8,886 bases of DNA from an uncultured Collinsella sp. (GCA_900550815.1 URTW01000079.1:1-8886), one strand, 5' to 3'; positions 1-8,023 are shown, counted from the stretch's first letter. The notes: generated by a model not told the origin, from the sequence alone. A program made the numbers and translations.

Positions 1-910
1 CGGCGGCGGCGTCGTGCTCGCGCACGGCTACGGTCCAGGTCCATCCCACATCGGTGTGTGCGAGCTCACCTCGCCCGCGCGTGAGGCCGTTGATCATATC
101 GATCTGCGTCTGAGGGGCGAATGAGAACGTGGCTGCAACGGGCGGTCGGTCGGCAAAATCGAATTCAAAGAACAGATAGTCGTTGAGATTGAAGTCCGCA
201 GGGATGGCGTAGGCCTTCGAAGGACGCCAAGCGCGAACGATACGGTCGCAGCGGAATGTCCTGATGTCGTCGGTGACGTTGTCGAGGCCGCAGAAGTACG
301 CCACGCCCTCGCGCTCGAACATGCCGTAGACGCAGACGGTACGTTCTTTCTGCTCGCCGCGTCCGTTCTGATATAAAAATCGCAGCGCGCATCGCTCGGC
401 AAAGGCGCTCCATACCGCATCGACGGTGGGAGAGCGGCGAATCGGTGTTTCGTCCACCGTCGTCCCACCGGTGAGATAGGCAATCTTGGAGCGAATATCG
501 GCAAGCGGCGCGGAAAAGGTGGATGAGCCGGCCGCTAGCGTCTGGTCGATGGCGTTGAGCAGGATATCGGCGTCGTCTGCGGTGATGAGGCCGCCTGCAG
601 CAAACGTGTGCTCGCGGTCGATTGTCCACGAGCTTTCCTCGGTCTCCTGCGCACCGGCGGGGCGAACCTCCTTGATTAAGATGCCACGCTCGAGCAGTTT
701 GTCACGATCGCGCCGAAACTTGCGCTTATCCGAGTCGATGTTGCCCGAGCCATATCCCAGGTCAGAATCCAAGACAATCTGCTCGGTCGTCAGCGGTTCG
801 GGGGAGCTGTTGAGCACAAAGAAAAGGTTGAGGATGCGCTGAGCCGTTTTATCGAAACTGGGCTCCGAACTTCCCTTTTTAATTGTCGCGGTCGCGTCGC
901 TTGCCGTCAT
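1..910 (-). CDS. WYL-domain transcriptional regulator, partial (C-terminus beyond left edge)
   Basis: I translated this from an ATG at 910-908 on the minus strand; 303 codons are open to the window edge with no stop. A GAGGA ribosome site (919-915) sits 4 bases before the start. Residues about 20-82 look like a winged helix-turn-helix (FDKTAQRILNLFFVL, then a basic stretch with KRKFRRDRDKL). Residues about 165-230 match a WYL domain: a GVAYFCGLD strand (the family's WYL tripeptide is here AYF), followed by R217-T-F-R and DRIVRA, the conserved arginine pattern thought to bind ligand or nucleic acid in this family. The remainder probably starts the WCX extension. WYL proteins are DNA-binding regulators that often sense nucleic acids or small ligands; the target here is unknown. 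It is divergent from the M28-like gene and may regulate itself or that gene, which is inference from position. Confidence in the family is high; function is open. Confidence 0.88.
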   Translation of the reverse strand, partial: MTASDATATIKKGSSEPSFDKTAQRILNLFFVLNSSPEPLTTEQIVLDSDLGYGSGNIDSDKRKFRRDRDKLLERGILIKEVRPAGAQETEESSWTIDREHTFAAGGLITADDADILLNAIDQTLAAGSSTFSAPLADIRSKIAYLTGGTTVDETPIRRSPTVDAVWSAFAERCALRFLYQNGRGEQKERTVCVYGMFEREGVAYFCGLDNVTDDIRTFRCDRIVRAWRPSKAYAIPADFNLNDYLFFEFDFADRPPVAATFSFAPQTQIDMINGLTRGRGELAHTDVGWTWTVAVREHDAAA

Positions 911-1108
911 AGAGTCCTCGCATGAGAAGGTGGTTTGCTGCCATGATTTTAGTCCGATATGGAGATTAGGCTATATCCTTGTCCGCTCGGGGCGTTAAGA
1001 TGGCCCGAATTCGGCCGTTTGCGCTCGCTCGGGGTATACTTTCGACTATATACGGTTCTAATGTGCATGCATTGGGCCTATTTGTCGGATTATGGATGTG
1101 GAGCGCAC
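911..1108. promoter_or_regulatory. Divergent intergenic region with candidate promoters
   Basis: This 198-base gap separates the minus-strand WYL gene from the plus-strand M28-like gene. For the plus strand the best -10 candidate is TATACT at 1035-1040, the same hexamer as in the tRNA promoter of this window, but no good -35 lies 16-18 bases upstream. TATATA at 1047-1052 is an alternative. For the minus strand a TAAAAT (plus 946-951) could be a -10, again with a poor -35. An 8-base palindrome TGCATGCA lies at 1064-1071, between the candidate plus-strand promoter and the gene, where an operator could be. All assignments are by eye and weak. Confidence 0.35.
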
Positions 1109-4100
1109 ATGGCGAACACCCAGAACTATATTAACCACCTGCTGCAGAACACCGGCATTACGCCGGCATGCAGCGAAGAAGAGCGCTTGGCTGCCGAGGA
1201 TATCGCTCAGATCTTCCGCAACCACGGCTTTGACCCCGAGGTTCAGGAGTTCAATGCCCCGGCGCCCAGTAGATTGGCATTTGCCGTTACCGGTATTCTT
1301 GCGTTTGCCGGCGCCCTGCTGATGGGCATCGGCGGCGGTATCGGCTTGGTCGGCACCTTGCTGGCCATTGTCGGCGCCGTTCTTTACGTGCTCGAGCGCA
1401 CGGGCCACCCCGTGGTTTCGCGCCTGGGCAAGACGGGCGTGAGCCAAAATGTCATCGCCTACCACAAGGCCTCGGGCCCGCTCGCGTCTCCGCGCAACCG
1501 CCCGGTGGTCGTTGTCGCACACTACGACTCTCCCCGTGCTGAGCTGCTCGCCCGCGAGCCCTATGCTTCGTATCGTGCGCTCATCGCCAAGCTGTTGCCC
1601 GTTGCCACGGTTGCCCCTGCTGCCGTTGCCATCCTGCGTATCCTGCCGCTCCCCGGCGCGCTCAAGGTTCTGCTGTGGATTGTCGCGATCCTCGCTTCCC
1701 TCGTTGCACTTGCCAACGCGGCAAACATCATCTCTAACCGCCACATTCTTCCCTATACGTCCGGCGCGGTGTGCAACAAGTCTTCTGTCGCCGCTATGCT
1801 CGGCGTTATGGACAACGTTGCTCCCTTCCAGGGCGAGAACGAGTTTCCCGACGATGTTCCGTTCGATACCTATTTTGGGGAGCAGAAACGTCGTGCCGAG
1901 GAAATGGCGCGCGCGGCGGCGGAGTATGCTGCGGCCCAGCAGCAAAACGACTACGGCAACACCATCGAGTACGAAGAGCCTACCTACGCCGAGGACGAGT
2001 TCGGTCAGCCGATTGCTCCCGACGCTCAAACCGAGCCCGAACAGGGCGAGGCTTTTGACGAGCAGATCGAGGGCTTTGAGGGTGCGCCTGCCGACGAGAC
2101 GCTGATTGGCGCCATCGTGCCCGAGGATCAGAATCAGGCTGTCCAGGCCGAAGAGTTCAATGACGAGGTTCCCGCTGCTGAGCCGGCGGAGGAGCCTGCC
2201 GCGGCCGAGCCCGAGCCCAAGCTCTATCGCAACGCCGTCGGCAACATCCGCTTTGGTTCGGATGCCATCCGTGCGCTCGGAATGCTTCCCGAGTCCTGCA
2301 CGCTCGATTACGAGGAGGGCGAGGAGCCGACGTTTGAGCCCGAGCCTGCGCCCGTTGTCACTGCGGATGATGAGTCTGCTGCGGTTACCGCTGCCGTTGC
2401 CGAGCCCGAGGCGGTGTCCGCGATTGATCCCGCGGCAGGACTGGACATTTTGGCTCCCGCCGCGCCGGCGCAAGGCGTTGCGGACGAGTCTGACGACGAT
2501 TACGTTGAACAGCCGAGGCGCGTGTCTTACGAGAGCGATACTGATTTCTCGGCCGAGATTCCCGCGGCAACGCCCCATGCCGATATTGCATCCGCGTTCT
2601 CTTCGATTGGCGCCAGCGCTTCCAGCTTCTTTAAGGGCGCGCTTGCAAAGGGCAAGAAATTTGTCGACGATTTCGAGGAGAAGCGCGCTGCCGCACGCGA
2701 GGCTGCCGAGCAGGAGGCTATCGCTCAGCAGCAGGCAGCCGAGGCGGCACGTGAGCTCGCGGCGCAAGAGTTCGAGCAGAACGAGGCTGTGCAGTCCGTG
2801 CCCGTCGACGCCGCCGAAGCTACAACGTCCTTTGAGTCCCAGCAACCGGCGTCCGCGGATGTTGTTGAGGCAACAACGTCTTTCGAGGCTCAGCAGCACG
2901 TCGATAGCACCATGTCGTTTGATGCCGCGCAGTTCGATTCCACGATAACGTTTGAAAAGCAAGGCACCGCGATTGCCGAGCCCCTTCCTGTTTCCGATGA
3001 ACAGGGCGACGCGGTGGACGATGACGAGCCCATTGATGCTGCCGAAATTCAGGATGCTGCCGAGGACGAGTCCGTCGAGGCCAACTCTGACGAAGAACAA
3101 TACGCGGCAGCCGATCAAGGTGATTCGGCCGAGGTCGAGCAGGAGGAAGTGCCTGCGGTTTGCGAGACTCCCGAGACGGATGAGTCGAGGCCTTACTCCA
3201 CGCAGATTTTCACCATGCCGACCCCGAGTGGTTCCGGTGCCACGGTTGCCAATGTCGCTCCCACCCAGGACGAAACGGTCGATTCCCTTATGGCCCAGAT
3301 TTCCTCCCAGGCATCGCCGCGTCCGCAGATGAATGTTCCCGATCCGGCGTCGGCACCGTCGCCTGCACCTTCCTCGTCTCCGCTGGCTTCGGTCCCCGAT
3401 CCGTCGCTGCCGTCTATGAAGCAGGCAAACGTTGCGTCTCGCACGTCGCTGTTCGACCTTCCCGATCCCTCTGCCCAGGTCAACGACCCCTTTGCTACCG
3501 CCCAAGGTCCCGAACCCACATCGGCACCCGTTGCGCCTCCTATGCCCGTTGCGTCGGGCGCGCAGCCGATCGAGACCATTTCGGCTCCCGCCCCGGCGGC
3601 ACCCAAGTCTCGTAAGCGCGGCCTGGGTGGCCTGTTCGGTCGTAAAAAGAAAAACGAGCAGGACAGCATGAGTGACTGGCTGGGCGTCGAAGACGATTAC
3701 GATGCCAAGAAGTCCGGTCGCGGTATCGGTTCGTGGGATAACTTCGAGGACGATAACGATGGCTGGAAGGGCGGCGCTACGTCTTCCGATGGCGCTTCTT
3801 CCGAAGATATGCTCTCGGCTGTCGCCTCTATGGGCGATGATGAGCTGCTCGGTCACGATATCTGGTTTGTGGCAACGGGCGCCTCGGATTGTGATGGCGC
3901 CGGCATGAAGGCCTTCTTGGCTTCGCATCGCGATAAGCTCCGCGGCGTATTCTTCATCAATCTTGAATCCGTCGGCGCCGGTAGGCTTTCGGTGGTGACG
4001 GTTGAGGGCGAACAGCAGCTGCTCAAGGGCGATCGCCGCATCATGAACCTGGTCAGCAAGGTGTGCAAGTCGTTCCATGTCGATTGTGGCGCGCTCGAGA

Positions 4101-4285
4101 TGCCCTATGCCAAGACCGATGCCTATGCCGCGCTCGAGGCGAGCCGCCGAGCCCTCACCATCGCCGGCGTGGACGGCACGCGTCTGGCTTGCGCTCGTAC
4201 CGAGGACGACCTGCCCCACAATGTCAACCCGACGAACATTGCCACGGTATCCGAGGTCGTGACCGAGGTTATCCGCCGTTCGTAG
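1109..4285 (+). CDS. Membrane-embedded M28-like (pseudo)peptidase with a giant acidic insert
   Basis: The start is ATG 1109, preceded by GGAG at 1100-1103 with a 5-base spacer; an in-frame ATG at 959 has no such site and adds unremarkable residues. The product has 1058 residues. Four hydrophobic segments lie at about 56-75, 78-95, 158-178 and 183-203. M28-like motifs are split: H138-Y-D140 and GAVCNKSSVAAML (219-231) near the N-terminus, then IWFVATGASDCDGAG (918-932), NLESVGAG (E953) and LPHNVNPTN (H1037) near the C-terminus. Between about 245 and 905 lies acidic Ala/Glu/Pro/Ser-rich low-complexity sequence, with a coiled-coil-like stretch (about 525-565) and a basic patch (KSRKRGLGGLFGRKKKN). 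Compared with the M28 consensus, the bridging-metal Asp is Cys222, the general-base Glu is Ser926 and the neighbouring Glu ligand is Asp927, so activity is doubtful. Likely cotranscribed with the next gene. M28 relationship is fairly secure; function is not. Confidence 0.82.
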   Translation: MANTQNYINHLLQNTGITPACSEEERLAAEDIAQIFRNHGFDPEVQEFNAPAPSRLAFAVTGILAFAGALLMGIGGGIGLVGTLLAIVGAVLYVLERTGHPVVSRLGKTGVSQNVIAYHKASGPLASPRNRPVVVVAHYDSPRAELLAREPYASYRALIAKLLPVATVAPAAVAILRILPLPGALKVLLWIVAILASLVALANAANIISNRHILPYTSGAVCNKSSVAAMLGVMDNVAPFQGENEFPDDVPFDTYFGEQKRRAEEMARAAAEYAAAQQQNDYGNTIEYEEPTYAEDEFGQPIAPDAQTEPEQGEAFDEQIEGFEGAPADETLIGAIVPEDQNQAVQAEEFNDEVPAAEPAEEPAAAEPEPKLYRNAVGNIRFGSDAIRALGMLPESCTLDYEEGEEPTFEPEPAPVVTADDESAAVTAAVAEPEAVSAIDPAAGLDILAPAAPAQGVADESDDDYVEQPRRVSYESDTDFSAEIPAATPHADIASAFSSIGASASSFFKGALAKGKKFVDDFEEKRAAAREAAEQEAIAQQQAAEAARELAAQEFEQNEAVQSVPVDAAEATTSFESQQPASADVVEATTSFEAQQHVDSTMSFDAAQFDSTITFEKQGTAIAEPLPVSDEQGDAVDDDEPIDAAEIQDAAEDESVEANSDEEQYAAADQGDSAEVEQEEVPAVCETPETDESRPYSTQIFTMPTPSGSGATVANVAPTQDETVDSLMAQISSQASPRPQMNVPDPASAPSPAPSSSPLASVPDPSLPSMKQANVASRTSLFDLPDPSAQVNDPFATAQGPEPTSAPVAPPMPVASGAQPIETISAPAPAAPKSRKRGLGGLFGRKKKNEQDSMSDWLGVEDDYDAKKSGRGIGSWDNFEDDNDGWKGGATSSDGASSEDMLSAVASMGDDELLGHDIWFVATGASDCDGAGMKAFLASHRDKLRGVFFINLESVGAGRLSVVTVEGEQQLLKGDRRIMNLVSKVCKSFHVDCGALEMPYAKTDAYAALEASRRALTIAGVDGTRLACARTEDDLPHNVNPTNIATVSEVVTEVIRRS
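2816..2962 (+). repeat. Coding repeats TTSFE-like inside the acidic insert
   Basis: Within the insert of the M28-like protein a short motif recurs four times: TTSFE at residues 572-576, TTSFE at 589-593, TMSFD at 601-605 and TITFE at 612-616. The first two copies share longer context, EATTSFE followed by one residue and QQ. Spacing shrinks from 17 to 12 to 11 residues. The motif is seen directly; its meaning (linear binding motif, or repeat expansion of a disordered region) is unknown. Confidence 0.7.
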
Positions 4286-4306
4286 GCGGAGCTCTAAGGA
4301 GTCAAC

Positions 4307-4525
4307 GTGTTTTCGTATATTAAGCGCCATTGGCCTGTCTACGTGATTTTGACCTTGATTGCCATTGCGTTAGGATTTGGGGCTGCCTACATCGTGGGTG
4401 CGAAGGGCTCGACCCCCGCCTCCGCAATCAGCGAAGAGGTGGAGCAAGAACAGAGTACGGGTGCCGATGGGATTCCTGAGTCCGAGCAGGCAATCGTTGA
4501 TGGTGGATCTTCGTCTGCAGAGTAG
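4307..4525 (+). CDS. Small single-pass membrane protein, unknown function
   Basis: GTG start at 4307, with a strong AAGGAG at 4296-4301 and a 5-base spacer; 72 residues, stop TAG at 4523-4525. It begins 21 bases after the M28-like gene and no terminator lies between them, so they are probably one operon. A short basic N-terminus (K6, R7, H8) precedes a hydrophobic helix at about residues 11-31 (VYVILTLIAIALGFGAAYIV). The remaining 40 residues are acidic, Ser/Gly-rich and probably disordered. The charge pattern predicts N-terminus inside and tail outside. I do not recognise the family. It could be an accessory subunit or membrane partner of the upstream protein, which is inference from linkage only. 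The strong ribosome site and the terminator directly after it support a real gene. Confidence 0.75.
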   Translation: MFSYIKRHWPVYVILTLIAIALGFGAAYIVGAKGSTPASAISEEVEQEQSTGADGIPESEQAIVDGGSSSAE

Positions 4526-4546
4526 ATACGGCGATTTACATGATTG

Positions 4547-4584
4547 AAAGCCGGCGAGCCAGTCCCCTGGCTCGCCCGCTTTTT
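4547..4584 (+). terminator. Intrinsic terminator of the M28-like operon
   Basis: A long hairpin: GGCGAGCCA (4553-4561) pairs perfectly with TGGCTCGCC (4568-4576) around a 6-base loop. After one C-C mismatch the stem continues as AAAGC (4547-4551) with GCTTT (4578-4582), and the T-run extends to 4584. It lies 21 bases after the small membrane gene and 7 bases before the stop of the convergent adhesin gene. Strong for the plus strand. It may also serve the minus strand, where only a short T stretch follows the stem. Confidence 0.88.
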
Positions 4585-4591
4585 CATCGCG

Positions 4592-7500
4592 CTAGCGCTT
4601 CTTTGGGATCGACCTAAGGCGAGCGAACCATAGGGCTGCGGCACCCGAGGTCAGGAGCGCGGTGATGCAAGCGGCGATGGGAACTGATCCTGTTGCCGGT
4701 AGGTCCTGCGGTAGGGTACAGCGTTGAATGACGCTGTCCTCGTCATGCGACTCAAGTTTATCGCCGCCACCGTTGCGGCAAAGATCGACGCGTGCGCTGT
4801 TGGTGAGTGCGGTTTGGGGCGTATAAGCCGACGTTGCCTGCATGTGTACGACTGCGCCCCGAGCGTCTGTGCCAAGGATTGCTTTGGCATCGTCAAGGTC
4901 GTCGTGCTCATCTTTGAGATCATCGCGGGTCCAAGAATCCGCATCGCTTCGAGTCGTAAAGTCGGCGGCTACCGCACCGTATTCAATGCGAATGCCCGTT
5001 ACGACGGTATTGGACGCAAGGTCGAGTTCTTTCGCCTCGAGTGTGGTGGATTCCGTGGTCGAGACATCCGCCTTCCAGAGGTGCCAGCCGTCGTAATCGA
5101 CGAGGCGGCAATCCTCACCCAGACTTTCCCTTACTTCGTCGGACTCAAGCCAAGGATTTTCGTGCCCATCGTCAAGTGTCGCGTTTGCCGGCTCATCGAC
5201 GTCTGTCGAGTCCAACGGCGTCGTGCGATACCACACGTTGCACAGACCATTGAGGTCGCCGATGGCGACGGGGGTTTCGATTGAGACGAATCTCGCCGTA
5301 TCGTCCTCGGCACACTCAAGATCATCGGTAATTGTGAACTCATCAACCCAGGTAGTTGAATCGTTTCGAGCGTCGATGGTATAGGAGAAAAGCCCTTCCG
5401 TATTGGTTTGCATCGCGGCACGGTTTTTACCATCGCCGTTAGCCAACAGGCCCTTTTCGATAGGTTGGACAAGTTCCTGACGCTTGTCGACCTGCCCCTT
5501 GATCTCGATGGGCGCATCCTTCATCGCGACGGATTGGACTTCTCCCGTATCCTTTATTTCAAACGTTATCTCCTCGGCAAGGTCATAGGTCCGCGGAGAC
5601 ATCATTTCGCGCAACGAGTAGGTGCCGGGTGCAAGATGTTCGACGCGGTGTGGCTTGTCGGATGAGGTCCAGGAGTCTATTTCGGTTTTATCGGGACCAT
5701 ATAAGGTGAGCCGTGCGCCTTCTACTTCCTGCTCACCGCTTGCATCGACCTTGGAGATATCAACCTTGGTGTAATCGTCGGATACGTTAAGCCGTGCTTC
5801 TACAACGGGTGTTTTCTGGTCGGCATAAGTAAGGTCGACAATATGGGTTGTCTGATCGAGCAAGAAGCCTGCCGGCGCTTGAGTCTCGACAACCTCGTAG
5901 CGTGCGGTGCCAGATCCCAGTGGGAGGTTGTCCGCGCGTGCTTCTCCAGTTTCATCCGTCGTGACGGTCGCGACAGTCTCACCGTCGAGCGCGGCAATGC
6001 TACCGTCGGGGCGCACGATATCACCCGAGGCACGGATCTCAAAGACGGCGCCCGCGAGGCTGCTGCCGTCTATGGCATCGGTTTTAACGATCCTGATGTT
6101 TCCGGTCGCGGCGTGGTCATAATACGAGGCGATTGCAACGGGCGTTAGGTTCATGTCGGCGGGTATGTTTACCTCGATCTCTTCGCCGACAAGATAGGGC
6201 TCTTTGGCCGAGGTTTCGCGTACATAATAGGTGCCCGGCACGAGCGATTCGGGCAGTGTGACGGTCCCGGTCGCGTCAGTCGTAAAGGTGTCCATTACGT
6301 TATGTGCTGGATACCAGCAAGTTTGTGAGACAGGTTCGTGATTGCTGTCGAGGAGTTGGAAGGTGAATCCGGCTAGGGGAACAGAAGCGCCTGTTTGGGC
6401 ATCGCGTTTTACAATCTGGAGATGCGTCGACAGCGCGTGGTTGTCCACAATATAGTGAAGCTCGGCCCCGTCGGAAATCTGATTGGCCCCGACGGTCCAT
6501 TCCCCTGCACGTTTAAAACCCTCGGGGACGGTTTCCGGAACCTCGCGAACCGTGTAGCCGGCACGGTCGTATGGGACGGCTCCGTGGACACCGGCGGGGC
6601 GCTTGCCTGTGCCGAACCATGCTTCGGGCTGATCTTTGGTGGAGGCAAAGCCATAGACGTTTGTGGTCAGTGTGCCAACAACCTGCTGAGAGCTGTTGCT
6701 GACAACCTCAAAGACAACACCACCCGCCGGCTGCTCCAAGCCGGATTGGTCGCTATTGCCGTAATCCTTGAATTTGGAAATCTCAAGGTCAAACGCAATG
6801 GGGATATCGGAAATGCGGGATTCGATCTCGACCACGCCTGAATCGCCGAGCTGGTCGGCTCCAACGGTATAGGTCCAGCTGTCGTTGGATGGCAGGTAGC
6901 CCTCGGGGGCTTTTGATTCGTAGATGGTAAAGGTTCCTAAGGGGACATCGGCGAGGGTGGCCCGACCGCTTTCGTCGGTCGTGAGGATTTGTGCCCATCC
7001 AGGGGTTGATTGCGACACACACGTGAACTCTGCTCCTGCGAGTGAAGATCCCACCTGGGGGCCGGCATTCGTCGCGGCATCGAGTTTTACGATACGCAGG
7101 TTGATGGTGCCGGGCTGTTCATCAATGGCGACCCGCCCGCCGTCATTCCCCGTGGTAAAGGCAATACGATCGTGGCGGGGGACATAGCCGGCCGGCGCCT
7201 TCGTTTCAACTAGGTAGTATGCCGTGTTGGGCAGAAGTGTTGCTTGCGCTCGACCGTTGCTGTCCATCTTGATGGTGCCGACACGCGCGCCGCTGGCGCT
7301 CTCAAAAATATCGAATGTTGCCCCGGTAAACTGATAGGTATTGTTTCCGCTGGTAATAACGGTGTTAGCAGACTGCTTTTGGAAGGAAACAGAGACCGCC
7401 GGCAGTACATAGAGCATGTCTTGACGTTTGCTGCCGCCCGATACGGCCCCTAGATAGCGTCGCGCGCGGTGCGGAGCGGCTTTGATGCTTCCTGATTTTG

Positions 7501-8023
7501 CGCTGTCGTGGAGCCACCGCGCAGCCGCCACGACTTCATTGTCGGCGGTAAAGTGTCCGCTCTTGGTTTTACCCTGAGCGGTCGTGTAGGAGTAGGTGCC
7601 GTCGACATGGGTAGTGCCGTTGAGCATCCATACGGCAAGCTGGGTGGCGGCGCGGGCGCGATCGGGTGAAAGATGGTAACCGCCAAACGACGTGGCGGTA
7701 GGATATCCGTGACAAACGATTGCCGCGAACTCGTCGTCGAGCCACACCCAGCCTTGATCAAAGTTGAGCCATGGGCCGCCCGGTTTGGTGGGGCCGGGGC
7801 GCTCCTGGTTCATGCAGTAGGCAATCGAGGCGTCTTGAGCTTCATACTTGCCGATGAAGAAGGGTCCACAATCATCGCTAATAGTGCGGAAGCCGAGCTG
7901 GTCGTAGCCATCGACGGCAAATGCGGCTCCCGGTGCCAGGCAGCCGAAAAGCAGGAAGAGGAGCAGGAGCAGGGGACCTGTTGCGATTGCGCTGTGGACA
8001 GAGTGCGTGGGTGCGTTGGACAT
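4592..8023 (-). CDS. LPXTG-anchored thioester-domain / CnaB-repeat surface adhesin
   Basis: ATG at 8023-8021 with AAGGAG (8034-8029) 5 bases upstream; 1143 residues. Domains in order: Sec signal peptide with likely cleavage after AFA (residue 36); thioester (TQXA) domain about 45-190, with the YC-hydrophobic-N...P motif at C70 and TQLAVW at Q128, the pair expected to form the internal Cys-Gln thioester; six CnaB/SpaA-type domains, each opening with a candidate isopeptide Lys (K216, K313, K417, K539, K647, K758) and closing with an E-box Glu (E273, E369, E494, E603, E713, E806); a module at about 840-1100 with five cysteines and an RNGGG...HDED segment; LPATG at 1108-1112, a hydrophobic helix and a basic tail. 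Such proteins are sortase-linked to peptidoglycan, and thioester domains bind host amines covalently. No pilin YPK motif is evident, so a monomeric adhesin is more likely than a pilus shaft. No sortase is encoded in the window. The ligand is unknown. Confidence 0.93.
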   Translation of the reverse strand: MSNAPTHSVHSAIATGPLLLLLFLLFGCLAPGAAFAVDGYDQLGFRTISDDCGPFFIGKYEAQDASIAYCMNQERPGPTKPGGPWLNFDQGWVWLDDEFAAIVCHGYPTATSFGGYHLSPDRARAATQLAVWMLNGTTHVDGTYSYTTAQGKTKSGHFTADNEVVAAARWLHDSAKSGSIKAAPHRARRYLGAVSGGSKRQDMLYVLPAVSVSFQKQSANTVITSGNNTYQFTGATFDIFESASGARVGTIKMDSNGRAQATLLPNTAYYLVETKAPAGYVPRHDRIAFTTGNDGGRVAIDEQPGTINLRIVKLDAATNAGPQVGSSLAGAEFTCVSQSTPGWAQILTTDESGRATLADVPLGTFTIYESKAPEGYLPSNDSWTYTVGADQLGDSGVVEIESRISDIPIAFDLEISKFKDYGNSDQSGLEQPAGGVVFEVVSNSSQQVVGTLTTNVYGFASTKDQPEAWFGTGKRPAGVHGAVPYDRAGYTVREVPETVPEGFKRAGEWTVGANQISDGAELHYIVDNHALSTHLQIVKRDAQTGASVPLAGFTFQLLDSNHEPVSQTCWYPAHNVMDTFTTDATGTVTLPESLVPGTYYVRETSAKEPYLVGEEIEVNIPADMNLTPVAIASYYDHAATGNIRIVKTDAIDGSSLAGAVFEIRASGDIVRPDGSIAALDGETVATVTTDETGEARADNLPLGSGTARYEVVETQAPAGFLLDQTTHIVDLTYADQKTPVVEARLNVSDDYTKVDISKVDASGEQEVEGARLTLYGPDKTEIDSWTSSDKPHRVEHLAPGTYSLREMMSPRTYDLAEEITFEIKDTGEVQSVAMKDAPIEIKGQVDKRQELVQPIEKGLLANGDGKNRAAMQTNTEGLFSYTIDARNDSTTWVDEFTITDDLECAEDDTARFVSIETPVAIGDLNGLCNVWYRTTPLDSTDVDEPANATLDDGHENPWLESDEVRESLGEDCRLVDYDGWHLWKADVSTTESTTLEAKELDLASNTVVTGIRIEYGAVAADFTTRSDADSWTRDDLKDEHDDLDDAKAILGTDARGAVVHMQATSAYTPQTALTNSARVDLCRNGGGDKLESHDEDSVIQRCTLPQDLPATGSVPIAACITALLTSGAAALWFARLRSIPKKR

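Noticed and set aside
959..1108. Extended N-terminus of the M28-like protein from the ATG at 959
   Set aside because: There is no ribosome site before 959, the extra 50 residues overlap the candidate promoter region, and ATG 1109 has GGAG at ideal spacing.
1058..4330. A 1090-codon open frame on the minus strand opposite the M28-like gene
   Set aside because: Its translation is Arg/Leu/Gly-rich with no recognisable motifs, while the plus-strand frame shows membrane segments, M28-like motifs and a well-placed ribosome site. Long antisense frames are expected opposite GC-rich, Ala/Glu-rich genes.
4724..5284. A 186-codon plus-strand frame opposite the adhesin gene
   Set aside because: It is antisense to the C-terminal module of a clearly coding adhesin, has no ribosome site that I can see and no recognisable motifs.
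7913..8023. Lipoprotein signal (LFGC at residues 25-28) in the adhesin
   Set aside because: Phe at the -2 position is atypical for a lipobox, a standard signal-peptidase site AFA follows at 36, and the C-terminal LPATG anchor already explains surface attachment.
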